Position numbers and translations under genes: made by a program. This document shows, piece by piece, positions 1 to 8,387 of a DNA stretch of 64,000 nucleotides. Under the pieces are notes generated by a model that saw only the letters and a program-made list of their open reading frames with translations, was not told the DNA's origin and did not search any database. Numbering within the stretch: the first letter of the stretch is position 1; each line of letters begins with the position of its first letter. The stretch is from positions 1 through 64,000 of the forward strand of contig WNDQ01000015.1 of NCBI GenBank assembly GCA_009912175.1, in the 5' to 3' direction. This stretch comes from Paracidovorax wautersii (GTDB taxonomy: Bacteria > Pseudomonadota > Gammaproteobacteria > Burkholderiales > Burkholderiaceae_C).

Positions 1-250
1 AAGCGTTCTCCTCCTCCAGCCGCGCCACTTCACGTTTGAGCCGTGCATGTTCGGCCAACTCCAAGCGTTGTGCCTGATCGTCCTGGTCGTGCCGCCGCGC
101 CTGGGCGCGCCAACTGTACAGCTGGGCAGGCTGCAACCCCAGATCACGAGCCACCGTGGTTACCCCTTCTGTGGCCGCTCGCAACAGTGCCTGCTGCCTG
201 AACTCCAGGCTGAACTCCTGCCCCTTTCTGCCTGCCTTGCTCTTGGTCAT
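1..250 (-). CDS. IS3-family transposase OrfA, cut by the window edge
   Basis: The first 83 codons read from ATG at 250 leftwards give MTKSKAGRKGQEFSLEFRQQ followed by a helix-turn-helix stretch (VTTVARDLGL, then QLYSWR) and the start of a charged coiled coil. That is the layout of OrfA of IS3/IS911-type elements, the DNA-binding half that is normally fused to the OrfB DDE integrase by a -1 frameshift. A strong ribosome binding site (AGGAGG) lies 6-7 bases before the ATG. The rest of OrfA and OrfB would lie to the left of the window. The family call is confident; the exact IS subgroup is not determined. Confidence 0.85.
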   Translation of the reverse strand, partial: MTKSKAGRKGQEFSLEFRQQALLRAATEGVTTVARDLGLQPAQLYSWRAQARRHDQDDQAQRLELAEHARLKREVARLEEENA

Positions 251-314
251 CGTCCACCTCCTATTGCGATAGTTAATCGCTTATAGGGGTGTCCGTGAAA
301 CGGGGGCAAGATCA
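1..314 (-). mobile_element. end of an IS3-family insertion sequence
   Basis: The element carrying the OrfA above seems to end near 314. Read on the minus strand from 314 the sequence starts TGATCTTGCCCCCGTTTCAC, and IS3-family terminal repeats typically begin with TG and carry a run of C near the tip. The boundary is inferred from this tip and from the reading frame that starts immediately beyond it. The other end and the target-site duplication are outside the window. Confidence 0.6.
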
Positions 315-315
315 C

Positions 316-462
316 TCAGCGATCCGGAGCCGTTGCTCGGAAGTCATCAAGCTGATGCGCAACTACCCTCAAGCAGGATTCCAGGAACTCTGGACAACGA
401 TGCAACAAGCCGCGGCCGCAGCGCCGCAAGCGAGAGATCAGAATGGCAACAACCACCAATGA
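316..462 (+). pseudogene. 3' remnant of a gene truncated by the IS element
   Basis: The frame starting at 316 is open for 48 residues to TGA at 460-462 and reads as plausible protein (VIKLMRNYPQAGFQELW, then an Ala/Gln-rich tail), with no start codon between the IS tip and the readable part. It overlaps the ATG of the downstream effector by 20 bases, which is typical of translationally coupled genes. VasX-like effectors are usually preceded by a VgrG or adaptor (for example DUF4123) gene, so this may be the end of such an adaptor. The family itself cannot be recognised from 48 residues. Confidence 0.45.
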
Positions 463-3123
463 TGGTTCCGCGCCCTGCGAGAACTGCACCCGCACAGGTT
501 TTCCGATTCTGTTTACACGGTACGCGATTGCCTACAGCGCCACCAATACGGGGCGCGAAACTCTCGCCAAATTCATTCCTAAGGCCCCCATGCAGGCACC
601 GGAAGGAATTCGCGTCGCGTCTTCTAATGTGCGCATGCTTCGAGCGGGATATCTCTATCTCTATCTGGAGACCAATGGCGGCAACGAGTGGAAAAGCTAT
701 GCCGTACATCCGAACGGCTATGTCAGCGAGTTCGCTGTTGAATCCCCTGCGGGAGCCAAAGGACAACGCGCCTGTCAACGCAGCACGCATCCGGCCAATG
801 CCAGTCTCATCTGGATCGAGGACGCCAAGCATGTCAGCCAGGTCTGGTATCTCTTCAACCCGGACCCGTTGGACTTTCAGCATCTCAAACAGGTGATCGA
901 GCCACAACGGGCTCAATTCATGCAGTCGTTCTCGCCATCGAAGTGGCTGAATGGCGAGCGGACGCAAGCGCATACCACAACGCCTTCGATGCTGGGGTTG
1001 AATGTGCTCGAATATGCCGCGCTGGCCGACGACAAGTTGCCGCGTTACACCGAGCAACTGCTGTTTGGCCTGATGGGCGGCAATGCGCAGGAACGGGGTT
1101 GGGGTGATTATGAGGAGGTCCTTACTTGGGACGAGCCAGTGCGGGACAACCTAGGTCTTCCGACAGGCTTTACGGAGCCGGCCAGCCGTGTACGGGTCAA
1201 AAAACAGCCAGGGTATGCCGCGGTCCATGGCGAGCGCTTGCGTGGGATGGAGCGTTTTCTGGGGGATAACAGCGGCGCGATCGTGGCGTGCACCGATGCG
1301 ATCGGCATTGCCCAGGAATTGGGGCATATGCAGACGGAAGCCCAGACGCTGTACACCGCTTGGCAGGTTGGGCAGGCCTCAGATCAAGCGCAGGGTGTCA
1401 CCAACGAATGGGTATTTCAATCTGCTGTGGGCGCGCGGGGCATGCAAGAGTTGATCAAGAAAAACGCCATCAGAAAGGCAGAGGATCGACTCAGGCCGAT
1501 AGAGGAAGCGCACACCCGTTACCCGAGGCCCATGATTTACGCTACACCAGAGCTCAGAGAGGAGGCTGCAGCGCGCAGGCAGGCCGGCTTTGAGGCGATG
1601 CAGCGCGAGGTTCTGGGCGAGGCTGCTAGTGCAGGAGATCGGCAGTTCAACGAGCTATTCGATCAGCCGGCAGCGGATGCCATCATCGCGGCACAGAGAA
1701 CTACGCAAGGCAATGTAAAGAAGGTGCTGGATGCCATTGGCCAGGACCAGTCCACTTGGATCAAGGGTGCGGGCTTGCGACAGGCGATGGCCCGCTACAG
1801 TGCGCGCGATGATCGCATCGACAAGCCGGGCGGCGGCGCGGCCCTCAGCCTTCAATTGGCCCAATGTTTGGCTGGCACTGAAACCAATGCGTCGGGCCAG
1901 AAGCTGTTGGCGGAATTGGACCTGTGGGGTGACAACGTGCTGTCGAAACTTGCGTGCTTCAACAACGAGAGCATCAAGAGCACACTCAAGAAAATTGACG
2001 AGGCCGGAAGGCCCGCAACTCTGCCTGCGCCTAACCCGCCTGACCTTGCTCAAGCTATTGCGGATCGTCTCAAGCCCATTGCATCGGAGATGAATTTGGG
2101 TGACAAGGCATTGGGGTTCATCGATGCTGCAAAAGAGGCTGGGTGGAACGTGAATGCCGCGCTGCGCCAGTCCGCATGGCCATTGCTGCCACGTTGATGA
2201 GCGTCAAGATGATGCAAGGCATCAACGGCTTGCCTGTAGCTCAGATTGAGGCGCGGGTCGTGCGCTATACGGCGCTGACGGGCTTGACGACGATGGGGCG
2301 GCAGGCCGAGGCTCATGCCCGGACGCTGGAACGGGCTGAGCGTGATCGCTTGCGTAATGCAGAAAGAGGGTTGCAACGGAGCGCGTATCGAATGGATCCA
2401 ACTATACGTGCACCCCACGCGCGAGCAGCAGCACTAGCGGGGTTGTTCGACGCGAGCTTGGCTTTGCTCAAGGGAGCTCAGATGTTGAGTAAGCCCGACG
2501 CACGTACCAGTTGGGAGATGGTGGGGGCAACCTTGCAAGGGGTGGGTAGCATCATGGATTGGCGGGCTAAAGCGTACGAGGAAACCATCCTAAAAGGGGT
2601 TCAGGGTACAAATGTCTTTAAGGTCAAGGCTATGCAGGAGAGTATGGATGCCCTGAATGCCCTGACGCTGAAAGGTATGAGGTTGACGGCACTGAAGTTT
2701 TTGGGTCCGGCGGCGTTGATTTCAATGGTTTTGGATGGGATGGATGCATTTAAGTATTGGTCGCAAAAAAGAATTGGAATGTCGCTGGCTCAATCTGCTA
2801 GTGCCCTTGGAACTGCGTTCACTGTAGCGGGGTCTATTGGAGCAATGTTTGCGTTGCCTGGCACCTTCTGGGCCGTGGTTGCCGCTGGACTGGGTGTATT
2901 GGGGGCTGTGCTTGTTATAGGGGCATTAATTGCTATGTGGATTTTTTCTGAAGAGGATTGGGTGACGTGGCTGCGGGAAATACCACTCAGCAAAAATAGA
3001 AAAGAAAAAATTTCGGTTGATGCAAAAACTGGGGAGCCGATTTATGGTAAACCACGGAAGCCAGGGCATGCTGATTTGCAAACGACTCTGCAAAAATTGG
3101 CTGACGCACAGGCGGCAATTTAA
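443..3123 (+). pseudogene. VasX-like (BTH_I2691 family) T6SS effector, frameshifted
   Basis: Two open frames (443-2197, and one open from about 2143 to 3123) together resemble one effector of roughly 890 residues. The first opens with a VasX N-terminal-type region (CENCTRTGFP, then LRAGYLYLYLE and a W..Y.V motif). The second ends with hydrophobic helices around 2695-2950, consistent with a membrane-inserting, colicin-like toxin domain. Coding moves to the -1 frame between 2143 and 2197, probably near 2170-2180, which equals loss of one base or gain of two. The second frame has only an internal GTG at 2143 and no convincing ribosome binding site, so a split gene is likelier than two genes. G+C falls well below the surroundings, especially after 2,600, suggesting horizontal transfer. 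Known VasX proteins are delivered by the T6SS and permeabilise target membranes. Confidence 0.7.
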
Positions 3124-3150
3124 GAGCGAAATAATGAAAAAGGCAATCTA

Positions 3151-4288
3151 ATGTTCATGATGGAATTGGCTTATGCGCGGATGCGCAAGAAATCTAAAAA
3201 AAAGGCGAATAAAGAGCTGGCATTGGACCATCAGCGCCATTGGGCGGTAGCTGAAGAAGGGCCGGCTGAAGGCGTTGGGTTGATGCCAAGTTCCGTCTAT
3301 GCGCAAAACGACGTATATCTGGAGTTCTGTAATCCGGCATGGAACTTTCAGTGGAAAGCTGTTTTTGGTAGTGCGCTTATAGTGCCGTTGATGTTTTTGG
3401 TGATTTGGGTGTGGTATGGGTTCGCTGTTCATCCTGTGCTGTTTGATCGAGTGATTATTTTTTGGTGAATTTCTTTATGATCCAGAGAATGATAGTGCCG
3501 CATTGTGGTTTGGCTGGATAGTCGTGTTCCCATTGGTATGGTGTGCAATTCTTTTGTTGTACGGATGGTTCCAGGGGTCTGGTATGCGAACCGCGTTTTT
3601 CGTATATGCCCGAGGTCGAGTTCGCTTCAACCGACAGACGCGCAAAGTTTATGTTCTCAGACCTAATTACTGTGGCGGAAATCGAGTGTTTGACTGGGAT
3701 CGATTGGTTGCTTTGTTTCGCCGTGTGCCCGAAGGTCATCCCGCAGCGCGGCAAGTTCAAGGCACCTTGGTGCTCTATCATCCACCCTTGCATGCCGATG
3801 ACCCCGATGGAAAAGGCGAGGACGCAATTTTTGTGGGCCCCACGTTAGGGCCAGGCGAAATTGCGGTGGACCGTGCAGCGGTGCTTTGGGAATACATTCG
3901 TCGCTATATGGAAGAGGGGCCCTCGGTTGATCGTATTCCGGAAAATGCTCCTGAGGATTACAAGAAGATTCCTCGCTACCTTCCGCCGATCTACACAACC
4001 TATTGCGGCTTGCCCAGCGCACAGCAGTATCAGATGGAAATGCGGCCAGGCTTTGGCGAGACGACGTGCCACATGATCAGTCAGCTGACCTGCAGCTGGC
4101 CACGCTTTCCCCGCGAGTGGCAAAGCGATAGCGGCCTGGGCGAGCCTGAAGATCGTCCGGTTCAAACCGGCGCGGTGATGACAGCGATGGTCTACCGGGC
4201 CGAAGGCAAGCTCAGCAAAGAAGACGAAATTGAATTCCTCAAGCACTGGGGAACCGATGACGCGCTGGCCGCGGCGCAGGCGCGATAA
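3151..4288 (+). pseudogene. DUF6708-like membrane protein next to the effector, frameshifted
   Basis: Residues encoded from ATG 3151 (a Lys/Arg-rich start, then WKAVFGSALIVPLMFLVIWV, a membrane helix) continue in another frame (FGEFLYDPENDSAALWFG, a second helix WIVVFPLVWCAILLLY, then about 230 soluble residues). The frames join exactly if one T is removed from the T6 run at 3458-3463, which would give one protein of about 378 residues. Two helices plus a soluble C-terminal half match DUF6708 proteins, which commonly sit behind T6SS effector genes and are candidate immunity or accessory proteins; that role is inferred from position. The gene starts 27 bases after the effector. Confidence 0.65.
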
Positions 4289-4560
4289 GGATGCGGGCTT
4301 GGGTCCATAGAACGGCAGCAAGTCGCTGTATTCACCCATGACAAGTGAAGCACCTTGCAGTTCCCCGAAGCCCTCATCGAAGCCGCAGGCGGCCCGGCCT
4401 TGGGCGACGCCGAAGTGGCTCGGCTGGCGGGCGTTGCGTAGTAGTCAACCAGCGGGACGTTGCAGACGCTGCATCTGTCTGAGCCGGGGTGGCTGAACGG
4501 ACAGAGCGGTCGATCCGAGAATCGAAGATGGGCGCCGGTCGGCGCAATTGAAAAAGCGAA
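4289..4560. other. intergenic DNA with a possible gene remnant
   Basis: No intact gene is seen. On the plus strand a 28-residue stretch ending in the double stop TAGTAG near 4434 reads LQFPEALIEAAGGPALGD and onward. It has protein-like composition but no start or ribosome site. It could be the tail of a deleted gene, but no family can be named. Confidence 0.3.
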
Positions 4561-4592
4561 AAAGCGGGGCCGCGATTGGGCGGCCCCGCTTT
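4561..4592 (-). terminator. rho-independent terminator behind the 4616-5389 gene
   Basis: AAAGCGGGGCCG at 4561-4572 pairs perfectly with CGGCCCCGCTTT at 4581-4592 around an 8-base loop. Read leftwards, the stem is followed by two T tracts. It lies just after the stop of the minus-strand gene and could also stop rightward readthrough from the effector pair. Confidence 0.75.
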
Positions 4593-4615
4593 GGGCGATG
4601 AACCCTGTTTTCTTT

Positions 4616-5389
4616 TTATTTCTGCGCGGCCGTGGTCGCGCTGGCCGGGCGCGGGTCGCGCCGTTGCAGCAGGGCGGCCAGCAGGTCGGCATCGGGGTCT
4701 TGCACCGGGGCGACTGCGGGTTGGGTGCGGGTGGCGGGCTTGCGTTGTTGCACCGGTTTTTTGGTGGTGCTCGCTTGGGCCACGCGGACGGGCTTGGCTT
4801 CGCCGGACTTGGCCGTGCGTGTCTTGTTGGACGCGGCGGCGTGGTGGTGCGTGTTTGTGTTTGCGGTGTGCGTCGTGGTGGCATGCGCCGGTGCCGCCTG
4901 GGCCGTGGATGACGCGAACGGAAGGGCCGCGGCCAGCGGCGTGGTGGCTGCGACGGCGGCGTCCAGGCTCGACAGCGGCGAGCCCGCGGACGATGTGGCG
5001 GGCGTGGCCTGGCCGGGTGTTTCTTCGACGATGCGGGCGGGCTGCAATGCGGGGTCGGCTGCGGCTTGCGGCTGCGGGTCGGCCAAAGCGACCTGCACCG
5101 GTGTTTTTTGCGCAGGCGTCGCGGCGGGTGCCGCGTCGCGTGTGAAATGCCAGGCGCCGAAGCCACCGGCGCCCAGCACCAGGGCGGTGACCACGCCGAC
5201 GCTCAGCAGGCGGCCGGCGGACGAAGGCGATTTGCGGCCTTCGAGGTGGGCCAGGATGCGGTTGCTGGCATCCGCTTGCGCCGCGGTGCCGGCGGCTGCG
5301 GGCGCTGCCGGGGTGGCGCCCAGAAGGCTGGGGCGGCTGCTGGCTGCGGGCTGCTGGGATGCGGAAGGTCCGTCATCGAGTGTCGACAT
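4616..5389 (-). CDS. Ala/Pro-rich single-pass membrane protein, T6SS-associated by position
   Basis: The 257-residue product has a low-complexity N-terminus, one membrane helix at about residues 63-82 (LLSVGVVTALVLGAGGFGAW) and a long Ala/Pro/Thr-rich region containing a His/Asn patch and basic stretches. This looks like an inner-membrane anchor with a disordered, probably periplasmic tail, the shape of proteins that bridge envelope machines. No domain is recognised. It is divergent from the M15-PAAR-TssM genes and has its own promoter and terminator, so it may be expressed independently. The T6SS link is inference from position only. Confidence 0.6.
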   Translation of the reverse strand: MSTLDDGPSASQQPAASSRPSLLGATPAAPAAAGTAAQADASNRILAHLEGRKSPSSAGRLLSVGVVTALVLGAGGFGAWHFTRDAAPAATPAQKTPVQVALADPQPQAAADPALQPARIVEETPGQATPATSSAGSPLSSLDAAVAATTPLAAALPFASSTAQAAPAHATTTHTANTNTHHHAAASNKTRTAKSGEAKPVRVAQASTTKKPVQQRKPATRTQPAVAPVQDPDADLLAALLQRRDPRPASATTAAQK

Positions 5390-5528
5390 GATTCATCCAG
5401 GTTGTCGCTGCGTGGCAGCAGGAACGGGAGCCCGGGAATGTCGCGGCTGCGGCAGTCCTTGTGTGCAGGGGCATCGCCAGGAACGTGGTAAATGCAATGA
5501 ACAGAAAGCCCGAAGGCTCAGAATTGCG

Positions 5529-5558
5529 AGGATAGCAAAGTGCGGATGGAATTTACAA
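5529..5558 (-). promoter_or_regulatory. sigma70-type promoter for the 4616-5389 gene
   Basis: On the minus strand, TTGTAA (5553-5558) and TATCCT (5529-5534) are separated by 18 bases. The start point would fall near 5522, leaving about 130 bases of leader before the ATG at 5389. Confidence 0.45.
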
Positions 5559-5641
5559 TCCGGCCTGCTTGAGGCGGGTGCAAAAACCGCCACTGCGGCG
5601 GGTCATGCTATACATTTTGCTACTTTTTTTATTTCGGTGCG

Positions 5642-6451
5642 ATGGTGGTGTTGGCCGCCATCGTGCTGCTGCCGGACGTGCGTTCGAGGCTGTTTGCGGT
5701 CATTGGTTCAATGACGCAGTCGCTCGTGGGCGGTTTGCGCTGGCTGGTTGGGGGCGTTGCGGGCCTGTTTGGCGGCTCGGCGCTGGGCATGGGGCGATCG
5801 CTGGGCGCGGCGTCGGGCCATGTGACCACGCATCGCCGCCTGTGGCTGGCCGCCGGGGTCGCGGTGGCGGTGCCGGTGGCGCTGGGGCTGCTGCTGGGGC
5901 GCAACAACCTGGCTTTTTTTGACGACGCGGCGCGCGATCCGGATGCGCGTGTGGCCTTGCTGCTGCAGGGCGAGCGCCTGGTGCCACCGCCGCCGTTGCC
6001 GCCCGAGGTGTTTGCAACGCCCGAGGTCGAGAGCGTGCGCCCCATGGTGCGCGACGCCAGCCGCAACTGGGACCTGCTGGACGAGGAGTTCCGGCGCCGT
6101 CTGCTGCTCGTCTACAAGATCATGCGAGAGCAGCACGGCTATGACATGGCGCTGCTGGAGGGCTACCGCAGTCCCGAGCGGCAGGCCAAGCTGGCTGCGC
6201 TGGGCGATGCGGTCACACGCGCCGATGCCAACCGCAGCTATCACCAATACGGATTGGCGGCCGACAACGCCTTTCTGCGCGATGGCAAGATCGTGATCTC
6301 GGAAAAAGACCCCTGGGCGATGGAAGGCTACCGCCTGTATGGCGAAGTGGCCGAGTCGGTCGGGCTGGTCTGGGGCGGGCGCTGGTCCTTCCGCGACTAC
6401 GGTCATGTCGAATTCCGCAAGCCGGGCTTTAAACTCCCGGCTGGCCAGTAA
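5642..6451 (+). CDS. membrane-anchored M15 family peptidase, T6SS-associated (TagX-like)
   Basis: Two hydrophobic segments in the first ~95 residues (one at the very start, one at LWLAAGVAVAVPVALGLLL) precede a compact M15/VanY-type domain. The zinc-site signatures are visible: SYHQYGLAAD at about residues 199-208 and FRDYGHVEF near 250-258, after YRSPERQ. Such enzymes cut peptide cross-links or stem peptides of peptidoglycan. In T6SS loci a membrane-bound member (TagX in Acinetobacter) is thought to open the wall for assembly of the apparatus. It lies 47 bases before the PAAR gene in the same direction. The start codon is uncertain: no good ribosome site is seen and the first helix begins almost at the Met. 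Confidence 0.8.
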   Translation: MVVLAAIVLLPDVRSRLFAVIGSMTQSLVGGLRWLVGGVAGLFGGSALGMGRSLGAASGHVTTHRRLWLAAGVAVAVPVALGLLLGRNNLAFFDDAARDPDARVALLLQGERLVPPPPLPPEVFATPEVESVRPMVRDASRNWDLLDEEFRRRLLLVYKIMREQHGYDMALLEGYRSPERQAKLAALGDAVTRADANRSYHQYGLAADNAFLRDGKIVISEKDPWAMEGYRLYGEVAESVGLVWGGRWSFRDYGHVEFRKPGFKLPAGQ

Positions 6452-6498
6452 CCGCGTGTGACGCAAGACACACGAAACAACCGAGGAACGGCGACAGC

Positions 6499-6768
6499 AT
6501 GACAAGACCGCTGATTGTGGTGGGCGACAAGACGGATCATGGCGGCGTGGTGCTGACGGGCTCGGCATCCACGCTGATCGACGGCAAGCCGGTGGCCTGT
6601 GTGGGCGACACGGTGAGCTGTCCCCAGAGGGGCCATGGCGGCACGACGGTGATCGTCACCGGCTCGGCCGGCATGGAGATCGACGGCCGCATGGCGGCTC
6701 GGCACGGGGACAAGACGGCCTGCGGCGCGACGCTGCTGTCGTCGCAGGTGACGACATCCAATGCATAA
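6499..6768 (+). CDS. PAAR domain protein (T6SS spike tip)
   Basis: An 89-residue protein made wholly of a PAAR-type repeat fold: glycine-rich segments GDKTDHGGVVLTGS, VACVGDTVSCP, GHGGTTVIVTGS and ARHGDKTACG, with the His and Cys residues that bind the tip metal. It should sharpen the VgrG spike. There is no C-terminal toxin extension, so it is a bare tip rather than a specialised effector. The adjacent M15 peptidase and downstream TssM suggest one operon. Confidence 0.93.
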   Translation: MTRPLIVVGDKTDHGGVVLTGSASTLIDGKPVACVGDTVSCPQRGHGGTTVIVTGSAGMEIDGRMAARHGDKTACGATLLSSQVTTSNA

Positions 6769-6807
6769 GACTGGCGTGGTGAGCGACCCGGCTGCGAAGG
6801 GTCACGC

Positions 6808-8328
6808 ATGAGGGCATGGTTGCGGCCGCTGTTGCTGGTGCTGGGCGTGATCGTCTTGACCTGGGGGGCGGTGGTGTCTCATTGGCTGTGGCGCGCGCAC
6901 GAGCCCACATCCACCGATCTGGTGCTGGGCCTGCTGGTGCTGCCTGCGCTGCTGGTGGGCGGCTATGTCGTCTTCAAGCTGGTGTTGGGCAGCTTGTTGC
7001 GGCCAGCGTCCGCGCCCGCCGCGCAGCAGCCCGGAGGCGAGGCTGCCGTGGCCGGCGATGCGCCGCAGGCCGCACGGCCACGCCTGCGCCTGTCCGTGCT
7101 GGGCGGCAGCGTGTGTGTGGCGCCGGGCGGGGCCTCGGAGTTGCTGCAGGCCTGCGCCGACGGCGAGCGGCCTGCGCTCGATGAGCGTTTGCGCGATGCC
7201 GATGGTTTTCCCGTCATGGCTGCGCGCGTGGCGGCGGTCGACGGCATGGATGCGCGCGAATGGTGGGACAGCACCGGGCTGGAGGCTGCACTGCCGCAGG
7301 GCGAAGCGTGGGTGACGAGCTTGCCCACCGCGCGCGTGCGTGAAGTGCGTTTGCTGGCCGACGTCCCGGTCGAAGCCGCCACGGGCGTCGAGCGCCAGCT
7401 GGTGCAAGCTGCAGCGGCGGCTGCCGACGATGCCGCTCCGGCCGCGCCTTCGAGCACTACCGCGGCCGCCCGGCGGCCCACGCCCGGCTGGCCGCGCGTG
7501 CAGGTGGCCTTGCTGATGGGTGAGGCCTGGCCCGAGGACGCACAAATCCCTTTGAACGCCTGGGCCCAGGCGTGGCTGGCGCAGGCCGCGCCAGCCTTGC
7601 AGTTCGACGTGCAGGCACCCGGCCCCTTGCTGGCGGGCGCGCAGCCCGGCGTGTCCTGGCCCGAGGCACTCTTTGAAATCCCTGCGGGACAGGCCTCCGG
7701 CTCCGAGGGACTGCCGGCCGAGCTGTGGCTGCTGGCGGCGGCCCATTCGGCGGTGGACCAGGCCGAGGTCGACCGTCTGGCCGCAATCGGCCAGCTCTAC
7801 GGCCCCCGCCGCCGCGACGGCCTGATTGTGGGCGAGGGCGCTGCCGCCCTGTCGCTGCTGCGTTTTCATCCGGAACGGCCGGCGGCCTTTCTGGCGGCCG
7901 ACGCTCTGCCGGCGCTGGCCGGCATGGCCGTGCGGCCCGCCGCGCCAGGCGCCGCCGCCGAACGCACGGGGGCGATGGTCACGCAGGTCCTGGCGGCTTG
8001 CGGCGTGACACCCGATGCGGTCGGTAAGGTGTTGTCCGACACCGACCATCGTTCTTCTCCCGCGTTGGAGGTCGGTATGCTGCTGTCCCAGCATTTTCCC
8101 GATCTGACCTTGGAGAAAGACTGCGCAATGGTGGGCCAGCCCAGCGGCCACACCGGGGGGGTAGCCGCGTTGGCCAGCTTGGCGCTTGCGGCTGAACATG
8201 CCGTGCAAGAACAGCGCGGCGCCATGGCCGTGGTCGTGGCGGAGGAGCGCTGGCGCGGCGCGGCATTGCTGATGCCTGCGGGCTGGCTGCCGCCCGAGGC
8301 CTCGTCGTCCGCGGCCGCGGGCACTTAG
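6808..8328 (+). CDS. T6SS-locus membrane protein with degenerate ketosynthase-like C-terminal half
   Basis: The 506-residue product has two N-terminal membrane helices (about residues 5-27 and 37-62), an Ala-rich linker and a large soluble part. From about residue 300 the order of motifs follows the C-terminal half of beta-ketoacyl synthases: an acidic/Leu stretch, GEGAAAL near 341-347, SDTDHRSS followed by a Glu near 410, and PSGHTGG near 446 before an Ala-rich helix. No catalytic Cys context is seen, so a non-catalytic thiolase-fold scaffold is proposed; this is inference by eye. It lies between PAAR and tssM (59-base gap), and its topology suggests a partner of the TssM membrane complex. 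Confidence 0.6.
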   Translation: MRAWLRPLLLVLGVIVLTWGAVVSHWLWRAHEPTSTDLVLGLLVLPALLVGGYVVFKLVLGSLLRPASAPAAQQPGGEAAVAGDAPQAARPRLRLSVLGGSVCVAPGGASELLQACADGERPALDERLRDADGFPVMAARVAAVDGMDAREWWDSTGLEAALPQGEAWVTSLPTARVREVRLLADVPVEAATGVERQLVQAAAAAADDAAPAAPSSTTAAARRPTPGWPRVQVALLMGEAWPEDAQIPLNAWAQAWLAQAAPALQFDVQAPGPLLAGAQPGVSWPEALFEIPAGQASGSEGLPAELWLLAAAHSAVDQAEVDRLAAIGQLYGPRRRDGLIVGEGAAALSLLRFHPERPAAFLAADALPALAGMAVRPAAPGAAAERTGAMVTQVLAACGVTPDAVGKVLSDTDHRSSPALEVGMLLSQHFPDLTLEKDCAMVGQPSGHTGGVAALASLALAAEHAVQEQRGAMAVVVAEERWRGAALLMPAGWLPPEASSSAAAGT

Positions 8329-8387
8329 CGTTCGAGGACGCGCTGGGCACCTGTTTCGATCAACCAGAACGAGAAACCAAGAACGAT

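Noticed and set aside
2143-2197. Programmed -1 frameshifting in the VasX-like effector
   Set aside because: No X XXY YYZ slippery heptamer with a following stem was seen in the overlap, and the family is normally read in one frame.
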